From the NCBI GenBank assembly GCA_037903475.1, contig JBAJFG010000126.1, positions 806,001 through 870,000 of the forward strand: a stretch of DNA of 64,000 nt, written 5' to 3'. The notes under the pieces are model-generated. The model was not told where the DNA came from, made no database searches, and saw only the letters and a list, made by a program, of their open reading frames with translations. Positions 21,363 through 31,756 of the stretch are shown one piece after another. The position numbers and the translations under genes were made by a program. Every line of letters starts with the position of its first letter. Within the stretch, counting starts at the first letter, position 1. The stretch is from Ancylostoma caninum (taxonomy: Eukaryota; Nematoda; Chromadorea; Rhabditida; Ancylostomatidae).

Positions 21363-22475
21363 CTATATTAGCCTACCCATTGCATCTGAAAAAACTAAAT
21401 GTATGGTTATTGGAACGAAAGAAACTTCCAGGCACCCCTTATATACACTTTCCTAAATCCATTCCAGGAAATAAGAGACCTTGGTTTTCTCATAACAAAC
21501 AAATTAAGTTTTGTTAATCATTATAGAGTCATAGTTAAAAAGGCGAATTATCGTACAGTAGACGGCAGTGGCGGTGGCCCATCTGCGGCCTCGAGAAGGA
21601 CGCAGCGCGACCGCGCCGCGCGTGCCGAGATCGGTTTCGTCTGCCACCGGAATGACACTTCTAGGCTCTTTTCTTCCCAACTTGTTCGAAAGTGCTTAAA
21701 ATCGGGTAGAAAAGCCGCTAAAAATAGTATAACAGCAGCAGAAAACTCGGTTACCGGGCGCGCGGCGCGGTTGCGCAACCTCTTTCTCGAGGCCGTGGAT
21801 GGGCCAACGCCATTGACGTCCACTGTACTTATAACTTGTTCAAAGCCTTGAGAACTACAAATCCTAAAGTCTTTTTGCGAGCCTATAAATCCTACGTACG
21901 ACCTATAGTGGAGTGTGGAACGACTATTTTCAATCCTTTCAAGAAGAAGGATATAAATTTGTTGGAAAGTGTTCAAAACAGTTTTACGCGAAAACTAGTA
22001 ATGAGATGCTTCAAAATGAACTATGATCAAGTACCTAATTGTGAGAAGAGAGCAAAGTTACTTGGTTTACCAACCCTGCAAAGTAGAAGGAGTAATAGTG
22101 ATTTGTTAATGATGTTCAAGATAATTAAAGGAAAGCTTTCTTTGAATCCTGTTGAATTTTTTGGAGTACCGCTGACGAGAACCAGAAGAGGAAAGCTCAA
22201 GCTCTATGTCCCAGTTGCGAGGTCACAGGCTAGGTCGAGATTCTTCACTTATAGAGCTGTAAATGAGTTCAACTTGCTGCTAGCTAAAAATGAGCATTTG
22301 ATTGAATTGTCTTTGCAAGCTTTCAGAAAGCTTGCCAGGAGAACTTGTTTGAAACCATTGAATGTATGAACATGTTGATGTCGTTTCATATGTTGATGAT
22401 AACTGATATGTTATTGTACTTATTTACGCGTGGCTTAGCCCGCGTCTCCAAATAAATAAATAAATAAATAAATCT
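21363..22475 (+). pseudogene. 5'-truncated LINE fragment, split by a MITE
   Basis: The reverse transcriptase C-terminal region is readable: KTKCMVIGTKE, DLGFLITNKLSFVNHY, then after the 270 bp MITE FKALRTTNPKVFLRAYKSYV, RPIVECGTTIFNP and NSFTRKLVMRC, ending at 22369. The 3' part ends in AAATAAATAAATAAATAAAT. This is the CR1-like type of 3' end but not the same family as the 4.3 kb copy. At least one frameshift lies near 21430-21460. Confidence 0.8.
21556..21825. mobile_element. 270 bp MITE inserted in the LINE at TA
   Basis: The ends CAGTAGACGGCAGTGGCG and CCATTGACGTCCACTG are inverted repeats that continue through GGCCCATC and GGCCTCGAG. TA flanks each side. Removing the MITE and one TA restores an open LINE frame across the junction (ANYR then TYNLFK). 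The interior contains GCGCGGCGCGGTTGCGC. Confidence 0.85.
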
Positions 22476-23030
22476 AGGTATTTAAGTATCTAGTTATTCC
22501 TTAACACAGACAATAATGACGATTGGACGAAAGGTGAGCGGTCCGCAAGCAGGCCACCACAGATCAAAAACACTTTACAGTTGCTTAAGTGATGCATACT
22601 CAGGAAATGTTTTCTTCAATTTCGGCTGTAGTATTAACTTTTCCGAACAAGCACAGAATGAGTTAGAGTGTGGCTGCCTTGTGTGAGTTTGACCCACCTT
22701 TCATTGACACGCGTACATTGACAATGAAGTCCTACCGATGAAAAAAAACTGCTATATCAAACACTATGACCTATCATGATGATAACTGATATTGCTATTA
22801 GGTTGGTGCAAAAATAATGCGCGTTTTTCGCTGCTTCATTCTGGTGAAGAAAACTTCTGGTATTTCTTATCACCTCAGTGAGAAGTTGTATATGGTTCTA
22901 TAGCAAATTCCATGTGCTTCTCAAGAATCATATGCACTTGAACGGTGTTTACGTTTCTGGTGAAATTTTAGTTCTGGAACGAAGATTAGAGGCAGCACCT
23001 TAAGAAAAAAAAACAATTTTTTTGCCAAAC
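22476..23030. other. mostly unrecognised; a mariner-like end at 22799
   Basis: TTAGGTTGGTGCAAAAATAA at 22799-22818 matches the terminal repeat type of mariner elements, but no transposase or second end follows. The rest shows nothing. Confidence 0.4.
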
Positions 23031-23523
23031 TCACTTCGGCGAGCTAAAAGTCGGCGGCATCTCAGCAGGAAGCGCTAGAAATGCCACCATAATTTTGACT
23101 AAGGAAGTCTGAGCGACGGCATACCGCGAAGACGCCTCCGGTTTTTTTTTCGGCGTGGTGTGTCTTGCTTCGAAAGTAAGTAATGTCGCATAGGTCTTCC
23201 TGGGGTTTGCGCTCCCCAACTGATGGCAATCATCGAAAAGCACCCATTCAAAACAACATATTTGGTCTCGCGAAACCTCGCCGGCAATTGTTGTCAGACC
23301 ATTCCTTCCTTTAATAAGAATGGAAGGATGAAAAAGCTCGACGAGCAGATGTCGCGCATACTAAACGGGTCCCAGATTGATCCTCGTTGAGAGGTCCGCT
23401 TCGCGCCTTTGTAGTGAAAGAATTGACACCAAACACATGGTCGCTCAGTGATACAGTGTAAAGTATAGACCCTCTACGACAAAATAAAGTGCACTGCTCG
23501 ATAGCTGCTCGAGGAAGAAGCAC
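23031..23523 (-). CDS. possible coding exons, unknown
   Basis: Two open minus-strand stretches. The upper one (23311-23523) reads CRRGSILYTVSLSDHVF and SGPLNEDQSGTRL. The lower one (23031-23290) reads SRDQICCFEWVLFDDC and AVAQTSLVKIMVAFL. Both look protein-like, but splice sites could not be joined with confidence. They lie on the other side of the RTE insertion from the candidate exon at 27281-27562, on the same strand. Confidence 0.25.
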
Positions 23524-23628
23524 CGAAACTCTTTCAGAAACGAAAGCAACACCAAATTAAGGTCACGTCGACTTTGTGGTGATCTGCTGCAGAAATCGCT
23601 CACTACAGCCCTCTGGTCTTTCTCACCT

Positions 23629-23648
23629 GAGAAGTACTTCCAATATGT
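23629..23648. repeat. RTE target duplication, 3' side
   Basis: GAGAAGTACTTCCAATATGT is identical to 27087-27106. Confidence 0.95.
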
Positions 23649-26600
23649 CTTCTTCTTCTTCTTCAGCGTTTGTCCCGTTTAGTCGCGGGGTCCGCTCTAG
23701 AGGTCTGTTGACGCCATTTGGCCCTATCGCGCGCTTGGTCCGGGTGGATACCAGCTAGCTTAAGATCGGCATGGAGTGTGTCAAGCCAGCGTTGCTTTGG
23801 TCGACCTTTAGGCCGTTTGCCGGAGACTTCGAGATCAAAGCCGACTTTGCGGACGGTTCCTTCCTCGGCACGCAGAACGTGGCCATACCATCGCAGACGA
23901 ATTTCGCGAAGTTTATCAGATATCGCCGCAACGCCAAACCGATTTCTGATGTCCTCGTTGCAGATTCGATCGAGCCGCGTTACTCCAGCCATCCAGCGAA
24001 GCATCTTCATCTCCATAGCGCTGAGGCGACGTTCTACTTCCTTGGTTGCGGGCCAACATTCGGCGCCATAGAGAGCAACGGGACGGATGACGGTACGATA
24101 GATCTTCGATTTCAGTCGGTCCGGGATCTTCTTGTCACACAGAACACCGGTCAACGAGCGCCACTTTCCCCATGCGGAATTAACTCGGGCTACAACTTCA
24201 TGATAAAGGCTACCGTCAGATGAAATTCCTGACCCAAGGTACTTGAACACTTCCGTTCTCGGTAATTGTGCGCCGTCTACGCTTATGGTACCGGGCTGAT
24301 CCACGCTGGTTGTTAAGTACTCTGTCTTCCTGACGTTAAGACGTAGGCCGAAGCGTGCAAGTTGGTCACTCCAAGCCTGTGTCAGCCGCTCGAGTTCTTG
24401 CCTGTCTTCAGACGCGAGCATGACGTCGTCTGCGTACAACAAGGTCCATGGCGTGGGTTTCTGCAGATCCCGTGTTACAACATCCATCACCACAATGAAG
24501 AGGAGCGGGGACAGAGCAGAGCCTTGGTGCACACCAACGGAAATGGGGAAATCCGTAGACATGCCAGCAGCCGCCTGCACGTGACTTCTTGGACTGGTGT
24601 AAAGAATCCGCACCCATTCAATAAGTTCTTCAGGAACGCCATGCTGCCGAAGAGCGTACCAGATGACTTCATGGGGCACGCGGTCAAATGCCTTTTCTAG
24701 GTCAAGGAAGGCGAGATGCAGCGGCTTTTGTTTCTCACGGTGCTTCTCGACCAAGAGACGTGCAGCATGTATGGCATCAGTGGTGCCGCACCCAGCTACA
24801 AATCCGCACTGGTTAGCGGAGAGCCGCACGATATCGCGAATCCTGCGGTCAATGACATGCTCAAAAACCTTCATGGTATGGGACAGCAGGCGGATAGGTC
24901 GGTAGTTAGCGCAGTCAGCGGGACTGCCTTTGCGCTTCCATATCGGGATTGTGGTGCTCCGCTGCCATTCCGAGGGCACTATCTTCTCCGCCACTATCTG
25001 GTTAAAGAACCTCGCCAGCCATTCAGCAGATCCCCAGCATTGCGACTTCCATAGATCCACTGCCACGTCATCGGGACCAGTCACTTTATGTGACATCATT
25101 CGCTTCAGCGCTGCCTCCGTCTCCTCGGTAGTGATTGCCTGCACGGGCCCGTAGGTTGGCGATACATAGGGAATAGGTGGATGGGCGAATTCCTCCGTCG
25201 AGACATTCTCGAAGTAATCACGCCATCGCTTCATTGCCTTCCTGCGGTCCATTAGAAGGTGGCCATGCTCGTCGTTGACGCCATGGAACTTTTCGATATC
25301 TTCCATCTGACGTTTACGAGATTTCGCGAGCCGGTATATGAGCCGTTCGCCTTCCTTCGTGTCTAGCTTCTTTTCGACATCCGCGTAATGTGCGGCTTTC
25401 ACCACCGCTACCGCCTTTTTCGCTGCTCTCTTCGCTTCGCAGTATTTACGCCAGCGGTCGTCTGTCTTGCTGTCCAGGAAGGCATGGTACATGCGCTTCT
25501 TCTCCCGAACCCTCGACTTCACTTCGTCCGTCCATAGCCAAGGTTGCTTGTCGGTCTTCCTTCGACCTGGTTTAGTCGCACCAAGTTCAGACCGCGCTGC
25601 CTCTACGACCACATCTGCTGCTTTCCGCCAAGTTTCCTCAACACTAGTTACAGGCGGTAGCTGAATGCGAGATATGACCGCGGCCTCTTTCTGCTTCAGT
25701 TTCCACCACTTGATTCGAGCTGGTCCGCATCTCTCCTCGTACTTCCTCTTCGGTGGAGTGATTTTCAACGAACAGATCAGTGGCCGATGTTGTGTCGCTA
25801 CTGTCTCATACGGCACGACTTTCACGTCAGTGACCAGCTTTCGATCTTGACGACGCAAAAGTACATAGTCGATCTGTGTCTTCGTATTGCCGCTATAGAA
25901 GGAAACAAGATGAGACGTACGTTTTTGAAACCATGTGTTCGTTACGACGAGGTTGTGAGACTCGGCGTACTCCAGAATACGTTCACCGTCTTCGTTACGT
26001 GTACCGTAGCCGAACCCACCATGACAACTGTAATCGCTCCTCGTTTCTCCCACGTGACCATTGAGGTCTCCCGCAACGACAAGAGTATCCTCCTTCGGCA
26101 CCTCTGCTGTCTTCTCATCAAGCAACGCCCAGAAGTCGTCCTTGATACGCTCAGAACAGCCAGTTTGCGGAGCGTATGCCGAGAAGAAGTGGAGCCGCAG
26201 TTCAACAGTGGCGATGACAATTTTCATAAGCCGATCGTCGAAACGCTGGGCTTCTGCTATTGCGTCTCGGTAGCGTTCTGAGACTACGACTCCGACGCCA
26301 CTTCTGGTACCTGCGCTGCCATGGTAAATGAGTTTGTAGCCACATCCTATGTCCTTCGACTTACTGCCTGACCATCTCGTCTCCTGAACCGCGCATATGT
26401 CGATTCTTCTGCGCTCTAGTGCGGCTGCTAACTCGCACGAACGACCTGTCAACGTGCCGACGTTCAAAGTCGCAATTCGCGTCTTGGCTACGTTGTCCTC
26501 CTTAACGACTCGCCTGCTTGCCCCCCGATGCCGCCGTTCGCGAAGCATCGGGGACCCTCGCATACTTTTCACACTAACCGGGCCCCGAAAGTGCGCGTCG

Positions 26601-27086
26601 ACTCCCGTGTACGCCGTAGTTTTCTTCTCAGGCACTATTGACGTCATAACCATACGACGTGACGTGGGTCTTCTTCGGCCGGCCTGTCACCACGGCCTGT
26701 CGCCGGCATTCGACTGTTGAGGGGAAGGATTCCCTTCCCCGTGGACGAGGGACTTATTTGTTAGAGGCGGCCCCAGATCGCCTCTCATGCGCTTCCCAGT
26801 CGTTAGAATGCGAGCTTTTGGCCAAATCCGGACTGCAGGATACAGCCAACATGAAGCATTAGCACACACCCACACGCGCGAGTGCGTGTTCACACTCATA
26901 TGCCGGCCATATGTGTCGAATCCAGCACTGTCGAACTAAGGAGTCCATCCCCTAGATCTACCCGCGTCGCAGGGCAAGCGCATGGCTGCTTTTGGTCCGC
27001 GGTAAACCCCCTATCCGCCACCTGGGGTCGCGCCACGTAGCCTCGCAGCAAATCGGCTGGGATCCCTCGTAAGAGGGAGATCCGTG
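23649..27086 (-). mobile_element. Full-length RTE retrotransposon
   Basis: It is bounded by identical 20 bp duplications. It has a 5' untranslated part of about 430 bp, one long intact ORF and a (GAA)n-type tail directly behind the stop codon. The intact ORF and perfect duplications point to a recent insertion. The same 5' terminus (CTCCACGGATCTCCC) starts the fragment at 58011. Confidence 0.9.
23663..26653 (-). CDS. RTE endonuclease-reverse transcriptase, intact
   Basis: A 996-residue frame without breaks. Residues about 60-290 are an APE-type endonuclease: TLNVGTLTGRS, QETRWSGSKS, FFSAYAPQTG, VVAGDLNGHVG, TNTWFQKR, IDYVLLRR and TQHRPLICS. About residues 480-800 are the reverse transcriptase: VTGPDDVAVD, CANYRPIRLL, NQCGFVAGCGTTDA, FLDLEKAFDRVPH, VGVHQGSALSPLLF and the catalytic LYADDVMLAS. 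The C-terminal region has RWYGHVLRAEEG and RPKGRPKQRWLD. Length and order are those of RTE elements. All catalytic motifs seen are complete. The protein nicks target DNA and copies the element RNA there. The ATG at 26653 is the first in frame; a start nearer the endonuclease is also possible. Confidence 0.95.
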   Translation of the reverse strand: MVMTSIVPEKKTTAYTGVDAHFRGPVSVKSMRGSPMLRERRHRGASRRVVKEDNVAKTRIATLNVGTLTGRSCELAAALERRRIDICAVQETRWSGSKSKDIGCGYKLIYHGSAGTRSGVGVVVSERYRDAIAEAQRFDDRLMKIVIATVELRLHFFSAYAPQTGCSERIKDDFWALLDEKTAEVPKEDTLVVAGDLNGHVGETRSDYSCHGGFGYGTRNEDGERILEYAESHNLVVTNTWFQKRTSHLVSFYSGNTKTQIDYVLLRRQDRKLVTDVKVVPYETVATQHRPLICSLKITPPKRKYEERCGPARIKWWKLKQKEAAVISRIQLPPVTSVEETWRKAADVVVEAARSELGATKPGRRKTDKQPWLWTDEVKSRVREKKRMYHAFLDSKTDDRWRKYCEAKRAAKKAVAVVKAAHYADVEKKLDTKEGERLIYRLAKSRKRQMEDIEKFHGVNDEHGHLLMDRRKAMKRWRDYFENVSTEEFAHPPIPYVSPTYGPVQAITTEETEAALKRMMSHKVTGPDDVAVDLWKSQCWGSAEWLARFFNQIVAEKIVPSEWQRSTTIPIWKRKGSPADCANYRPIRLLSHTMKVFEHVIDRRIRDIVRLSANQCGFVAGCGTTDAIHAARLLVEKHREKQKPLHLAFLDLEKAFDRVPHEVIWYALRQHGVPEELIEWVRILYTSPRSHVQAAAGMSTDFPISVGVHQGSALSPLLFIVVMDVVTRDLQKPTPWTLLYADDVMLASEDRQELERLTQAWSDQLARFGLRLNVRKTEYLTTSVDQPGTISVDGAQLPRTEVFKYLGSGISSDGSLYHEVVARVNSAWGKWRSLTGVLCDKKIPDRLKSKIYRTVIRPVALYGAECWPATKEVERRLSAMEMKMLRWMAGVTRLDRICNEDIRNRFGVAAISDKLREIRLRWYGHVLRAEEGTVRKVGFDLEVSGKRPKGRPKQRWLDTLHADLKLAGIHPDQARDRAKWRQQTSRADPATKRDKR

Positions 27087-27106
27087 GAGAAGTACTTCCA
27101 ATATGT
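27087..27106. repeat. RTE target duplication, 5' side
   Basis: Identical to 23629-23648. Confidence 0.95.
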
Positions 27107-27280
27107 AAATGAAATAAATAAGAAACTCCCCTGTGTGAGCCCAACGTTGCTCAATAAATCGGATTCCACCCTTCTACACAGCACCGTCCATCCATATCTC
27201 GCATCCCAGAGCCCCTACATGCTGAAGCAATTGGGCTAGGAAGATCTGCCTCATAAACCATAATCAGCATGCCTCTCGCT

Positions 27281-27562
27281 CACAGATTACAACTTCCCAG
27301 AGAATTTGGACGAGTTCTTCCGGGGAAATTTTTTCGAAGACTGAAAGGCTACCGAAATTGTCTTCCGCAAGTTCTCGACAGTAAAAGGCCCTATTCGAAT
27401 TGTGTGGTAATTGGACAAGGGACCAGATATCTTAGCCTCATTAATTGGGAAAATCACGGTCACTGGTGGCGGAAGTAGATTTTGTTGTGCGGTCAAGGGC
27501 CCAATCTTGTAGCGGGGTAAACCATTGTGTGAAGCTGTGTCTCGTGATCCATAGAAGTACAT
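27281..27562 (-). CDS. possible host exon(s), unknown
   Basis: From ATG 27560-27562 an open frame reads MYFYGSRDTASHNGLPRY, PPPVTVIFPINEAKI and GPFTVENLRKTISVAF. Inside it lies a good acceptor (GTAGCCTTTCAG, about 27338). Behind that, a different frame reads FEKISPEELVQILWEVV and reaches a GTGAGC donor near 27282. Two exons or one frame are both possible. No family recognised. The intact RTE sits 200 bp downstream on the same strand. Confidence 0.35.
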
Positions 27563-28260
27563 TTTTCATATGGCTTGCTCATGAAAACCGGCGTCAGTTT
27601 TTGCTAATTTTATCATGAAAAACAGCGAAGTAAACCTTCCTGAAATCAATTCTTCCCAAACTATATGGCAGGCTAAAGGAGCACAGCTTATCCTCTCACC
27701 AAAGGCAGTATCTGTGTTGACTCTGACAGAATTCACGCAGCTCTAACAGTGAAAACATTTCCATCTGTAAAAACGAGGTTGAGGAGGCGGCCACAAGGAT
27801 TTCTTGCAAACCTTTTTTATTCAGTCCGAACACCCCCTTCCCTTCACCTAAACAGATAGTGTGCTGCCTCATAACAGTAAGCAACTGCGCAGCCATGGCC
27901 GAAATTTCTCGATCTTCTGAACAATGTCTATGAAAATATTCGACTTGGAAGCTACGCAATTCAGGCTGGTCGAACTGTCGCTTATGGTACTATCATCGAT
28001 GATGCCATGTCAACGCGAGGTGCGAATTGATCGAGGTCTCCCAGGTTTCCAGAGTGGGGTGTCATACCCTCATTCTCGTTGCTGCCCCGACTGTTGGCGC
28101 AGTTAAATCGGGGCGTTAAACAAATTCGGTAAAATTGAAAATGCAATCGCTCAGGTCAGAGATGAAAGTGAGTTGACGAAGTCGTCCATAACTCGTAAAG
28201 AAGTCCAAGGATGGGGACCAAAATTCTCACGCTATTCCTAGAGGCCGCTGGCTATTGTAC
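27563..28260. other. no confident feature
   Basis: One short plus-strand frame near 27885-28028 reads NIRLGSYAIQAGRTVAYGTI and then stops; it is too short to name. Otherwise nothing seen. Confidence 0.3.
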
Positions 28261-28262
28261 TA

Positions 28263-29524
28263 TTAGGTGCGTGCAAAAGTTCCGGAGCAGTTGGTGGTAC
28301 ATCATCGTTCGATGTTGTTTTGCTCCTCGCGGTTTCCATGTCCTGCAGCCTTATTCATATGTGCTGGTAGACCTCTGCTACCTGTAACGCTTTTGGCTCG
28401 GATCTAAATCACAACGTTGCTGTATTTCAGCCGTAATACTAATGTTAGGTACAGTCAGCAAATTTGTGGAATTTTTCTTTATGAATTCAAATTCGGACCA
28501 TCTGCGGACCATAAGCCACAGTATCAACCTTTCGTTCGTGCAGGATGTCTTCTCCAAAATGCGAGGGACTCGTGGGCTCTTGTGAAATCTAGACGGAAAC
28601 GAGAGCATGGAAAATGCTCCACGAGCTAGTCAGTAACTTTATCTTCAAAGAGGCGATGGAAAGGGCCACCTTGAATCAGACCCATTATAAAGTGTGCAAT
28701 ATATTGTGAGGTAATTGCCCCAAATATGTCCAGTCACTTGAAGGAAATCGGTAAGAACAGAAGGATGAGTAAACGGATTTCATTTGAACTGAGCGAAGAA
28801 CACCAGGGTCGCTACCTGGATGACTGTATATATTTGATCTACTGATTTTCTTGCAAGCTGTTCCTTAGCTGGATTCTCATTAGTAAAGCAGTGTGGGTCA
28901 TGTACGTTAACAGGAAAAGGTCCTATCAGGGTCTAGTCATCAGCGACCTACATAAAAAGGGGACAACCATCGCTACACTTTTAGAAAATTCTTGTACTTT
29001 TCTGGTCAGCAATGTGAGAAATTTGCAACGATTTTTTTTCAAAACAGATGTACCATTATTGTGAGTAATCTGCTCTTTTGTCGAGAATAATCATGGGAAC
29101 ACTCTTAAATATAAAACCAACACAGACAAGCATATGTGGTCCGCTGTTGCTGCGGGATTACGGTCATCAGCATGTTACAGTGTCAACCGTGTAAAAAGTG
29201 GATCATTCGGGCTTTGAAATTCTCGTGTGCTCCTTATAATCTCTGGACCTATGCCCAACAAAACATCACCCTTTCAAGCTTCTGAATCGTCTCATCCGCT
29301 GTAAAACTTTCAATAAACAGACACTACTCAAAAACGATATGTGCCGCTTTTTCAAGTGCAAATCTGTCGAATTCAAGACTTCTGGAAAAGTCTTCAGATG
29401 CTGCGTTGGCAACACTGCACTGGTGCCAATGCCTTTTGATTTGATCAATATTGTTGACTTTGAGCCGACTTATGGCGTTTCAAAAAATAAGTGAAACTGC
29501 TCCGAAACTTTTACACGCATCTAA
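28263..29524 (+). mobile_element. mariner element, complete but decayed (1262 bp)
   Basis: The ends TTAGGTGCGTGCAAAAGTTC and, in reverse, TTAGATGCGTGTAAAAGTTT match, and TA flanks both. The length is typical for mariner. Confidence 0.85.
28440..29450 (+). pseudogene. mariner transposase, degenerate
   Basis: Readable pieces in changing frames: GIFLYEFKFGPSADH (first DNA-binding helix region), SHLKEIGKNRRMSK and FELSEEHQGRYLDDC (second helix-turn-helix and the linker that contains WVPHEL in active copies), then WVMYVNRKRSYQG (region after the first catalytic Asp). The catalytic triad cannot be confirmed and many stops are present. Confidence 0.75.
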
Positions 29525-29691
29525 TATTAGAAAAGGCACGTGACAGCTACTTTTTTTTAGTATTTAGAAAACGCCATCTATACTTAACAGCCACCCTGTA
29601 CAATATCTGTGAACTGCTGAATCCAATGGTGTAAGTCAAATGGTTAAGGCAGCACCCACGATAATTTTGAGCTCTCTGCTTCTTTCCCAGG

Positions 29692-29883
29692 ATGAGTGCT
29701 GTGGTGGTGGTAATGATAAATGCAGCGACGAATTTAGGCAAATCCAATGAAGAAGAGGGTTTTGGTTTTTCGCATTTGACTGATGACCAACTTGCGAGAA
29801 GCCAATGGAGCTCGGAATCTGCCGTTTCGACCGTATTCGCAAGCGCATGCCGAGGGCTCGATCGAGATAGGTGCTATTGCTAG
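29692..29883 (+). CDS. small ORF behind an acceptor site, unknown
   Basis: CTTCTTTCCCAG stands directly before GATG, which suits a trans-splice or acceptor site. The 63-codon frame reads MSAVVVVMINAATNL, then a polar part (NEEEGFGFSHLTDDQLA) and ends CRGLDRDRCYC. It might be a small protein or a chance frame; the minus strand is also open here. Confidence 0.3.
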   Translation: MSAVVVVMINAATNLGKSNEEEGFGFSHLTDDQLARSQWSSESAVSTVFASACRGLDRDRCYC

Positions 29884-30440
29884 CAGCCATCCTGGTCGCA
29901 TGGGATGGTGCGGCATGAAAACGGCATGTGAATAAACAAAATTAGCTTTGACCTCGTAATTGTAGGAAGAGCGAAATATGAATTAAATGTAAGGCCACAA
30001 TTAAATGTATAGCTAAGGCCAACCCCCCCCCCCTCCCTGGTTATACGCGGCTATCCGTCAAGCGCGTAACTCCGACTTCACCGACTTCATGAGGTATAAG
30101 AAGTGGCGAGCACCAACCCTTCATCCCCTCGCTGTAGCTTAATCAAAGTTGTTTTTATTTTTGTCTTCTGGTAGTAGTTTTACCTGCACTTTGTCGAGGA
30201 GCAGGAAGGCGTCCCCTCCTGTTCCACTCATATTTTCGGCAAAAGCTAAGTCACCATGTTTGATTGCGTTGATTTCTCATCCCTATACTGTATCCCCATT
30301 ATGCTTACCCATCACATTGTTTAAAAAGTCACTGTTATACATTCGTAGCCTACAATCTATATCGTGATCAGTGCACTACTTGTGCTTTATTATGCTTTTT
30401 TTGGATAAAACATCTTGTGAGGCCTTGTCTCCAACAAGTA
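29884..30440. other. no recognised feature
   Basis: Contains a C-run near 30026. No repeat partner or frame seen. Confidence 0.4.
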
Positions 30441-30442
30441 AC

Positions 30443-30710
30443 TCAAGGAGTTTTTATTTTAGAGTTATTACCTAATGTGAACGAGTCGGGAACAATAAAA
30501 TCGCTACCAACGCCACCAGTGACCACATTTAAGGTACCATAAATAGTATAAATTATATTGTCAGCAAACTCATATATCCAAAATAAGTTACATTTATAGT
30601 GCATTGGAATCCGATCCGGTCGGATAGATCGATACGTACCTTTTTTATCCAACTTTATCGGACTCCTATGCACTATAAATGTAGCTATAGAGAGAAACGA
30701 TGGTCGCGAG
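30443..30710 (-). CDS. possible host exon interrupted by a hairpin element
   Basis: Below the hairpin the minus strand reads LFWIYEFADNIIYTIYGTL and NVVTGGVGSDFIVPDSFTLG and stops at 30443. If the hairpin (30589-30683) is removed, an acceptor (TCTCTCTATAG) falls directly before CAC TTA TTT TGG in the same frame. No homology recognised. Confidence 0.3.
30589..30683. mobile_element. 95 bp hairpin element
   Basis: TACATTTATAGTGCATTGGA at the left pairs with TCCTATGCACTATAAATGTA at the right, and TCCGAT pairs with ATCGGA further in, leaving a loop of about 40 nt. Confidence 0.7.
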
Positions 30711-30718
30711 CGGCTCAT

Positions 30719-31403
30719 AGGTAAGGATCTGTCTATCGAGGCGGCAGGCCACTGCCTTGGTGTACTCCACTGAGGGCAGGCATTGGTTCAGAGCACGTCG
30801 AATTCACATGCACTCCGAAAGCAGTATAACTATTTAACTAGTACAAATTACCCATGCCATATTCTGTTACATGATGTATGTACAGTCCATCCAAAGCGAG
30901 ATGGAAGTGGAGAGGATGGCATCGATCGACTGTTTGGAATAAGACTAATGAAAAAACGAATGGGATGGAATGGTAATCGCAGGAAAGGTGGTAAAGTGAT
31001 GGAAAAGAGCGCAAATATTAATAAGAAAAAAAATTGAATACAACTGTAACAGCTGGTCAAATCGACGTATGTTGCCAAGCCATCCGCAACATCGAGCTCA
31101 TCCGCTCCACTATTTTGGATGGGTTCTAACTGCTGCTGAAACATGTTTCGCCCACGTTTGCCGCTCAGGAATACTTGATGGAATACTAGAGCAGAGTGCG
31201 ATCCTTGTGGCACACAAATGGGATGAAAAAACACGTGAAGGCAACACTTTGCTTCCCAACAGAATCGCTCGTATGACATGTCTACAATGAGACTCCATTG
31301 CTTGCCGCTCGGAAAGCATGGGTACACCATGACCTCGTCACCATTACTAACCATTACTAAACGCCGACACTTTTTACGCGACAGTGGACACTTAGGCTGG
31401 GAA
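30719..31403. other. open minus-strand stretch, no recognised gene
   Basis: The minus strand is open from 31354 to 30848 (for example EVMVYPCFPSGKQWSLIV), but the second half is low-complexity and hydrophobic and no motif is recognised. Confidence 0.25.
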
Positions 31404-31500
31404 AACTGAGAGAAGCTGTCTGAACAATTCTGCCTGGTTGCCCTGTTACCAGTTCATCTGTTCTTGAGAAGAACCTAATCTGATAACGGCTAGCATGGGG
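31404..31500. repeat. Family B element, left-end fragment
   Basis: CTGTCTGAACAATTCTGCCT, GGTTGCCCT and GATAACGGCTAGCATGGG follow the left end of 18971-19625. Confidence 0.5.
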
Positions 31501-31756
31501 TGCCCTTTTATATTCTGATGCATTTATTATTTATCATTTATGCATTTTCGAAACTATTTTTTATTGGTTGTAACATATATCATATCTTGAATTCGTTTTC
31601 TTCCTTCTTCCTTTGTATTTGGAAGAAGCATCATCGGGAAGCACCAATTGAACCAACAAAGCATATAGATGCTGATGAAGACAAACTTTTTATTCAGCTG
31701 TTTATTACGTATCTACATTCGAACTTAATATATTCAGTAGCTGTGCCGCTCTCCCA

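Noticed and set aside
23718..26281. Many plus-strand ORFs of 60-164 codons
   Set aside because: All are complements of the intact RTE gene.
27885..28028. Frame with SYAIQAGRTVAYGTI, reminiscent of elongation-factor C-termini
   Set aside because: Too short, stops at once, no splice partner and no second motif.
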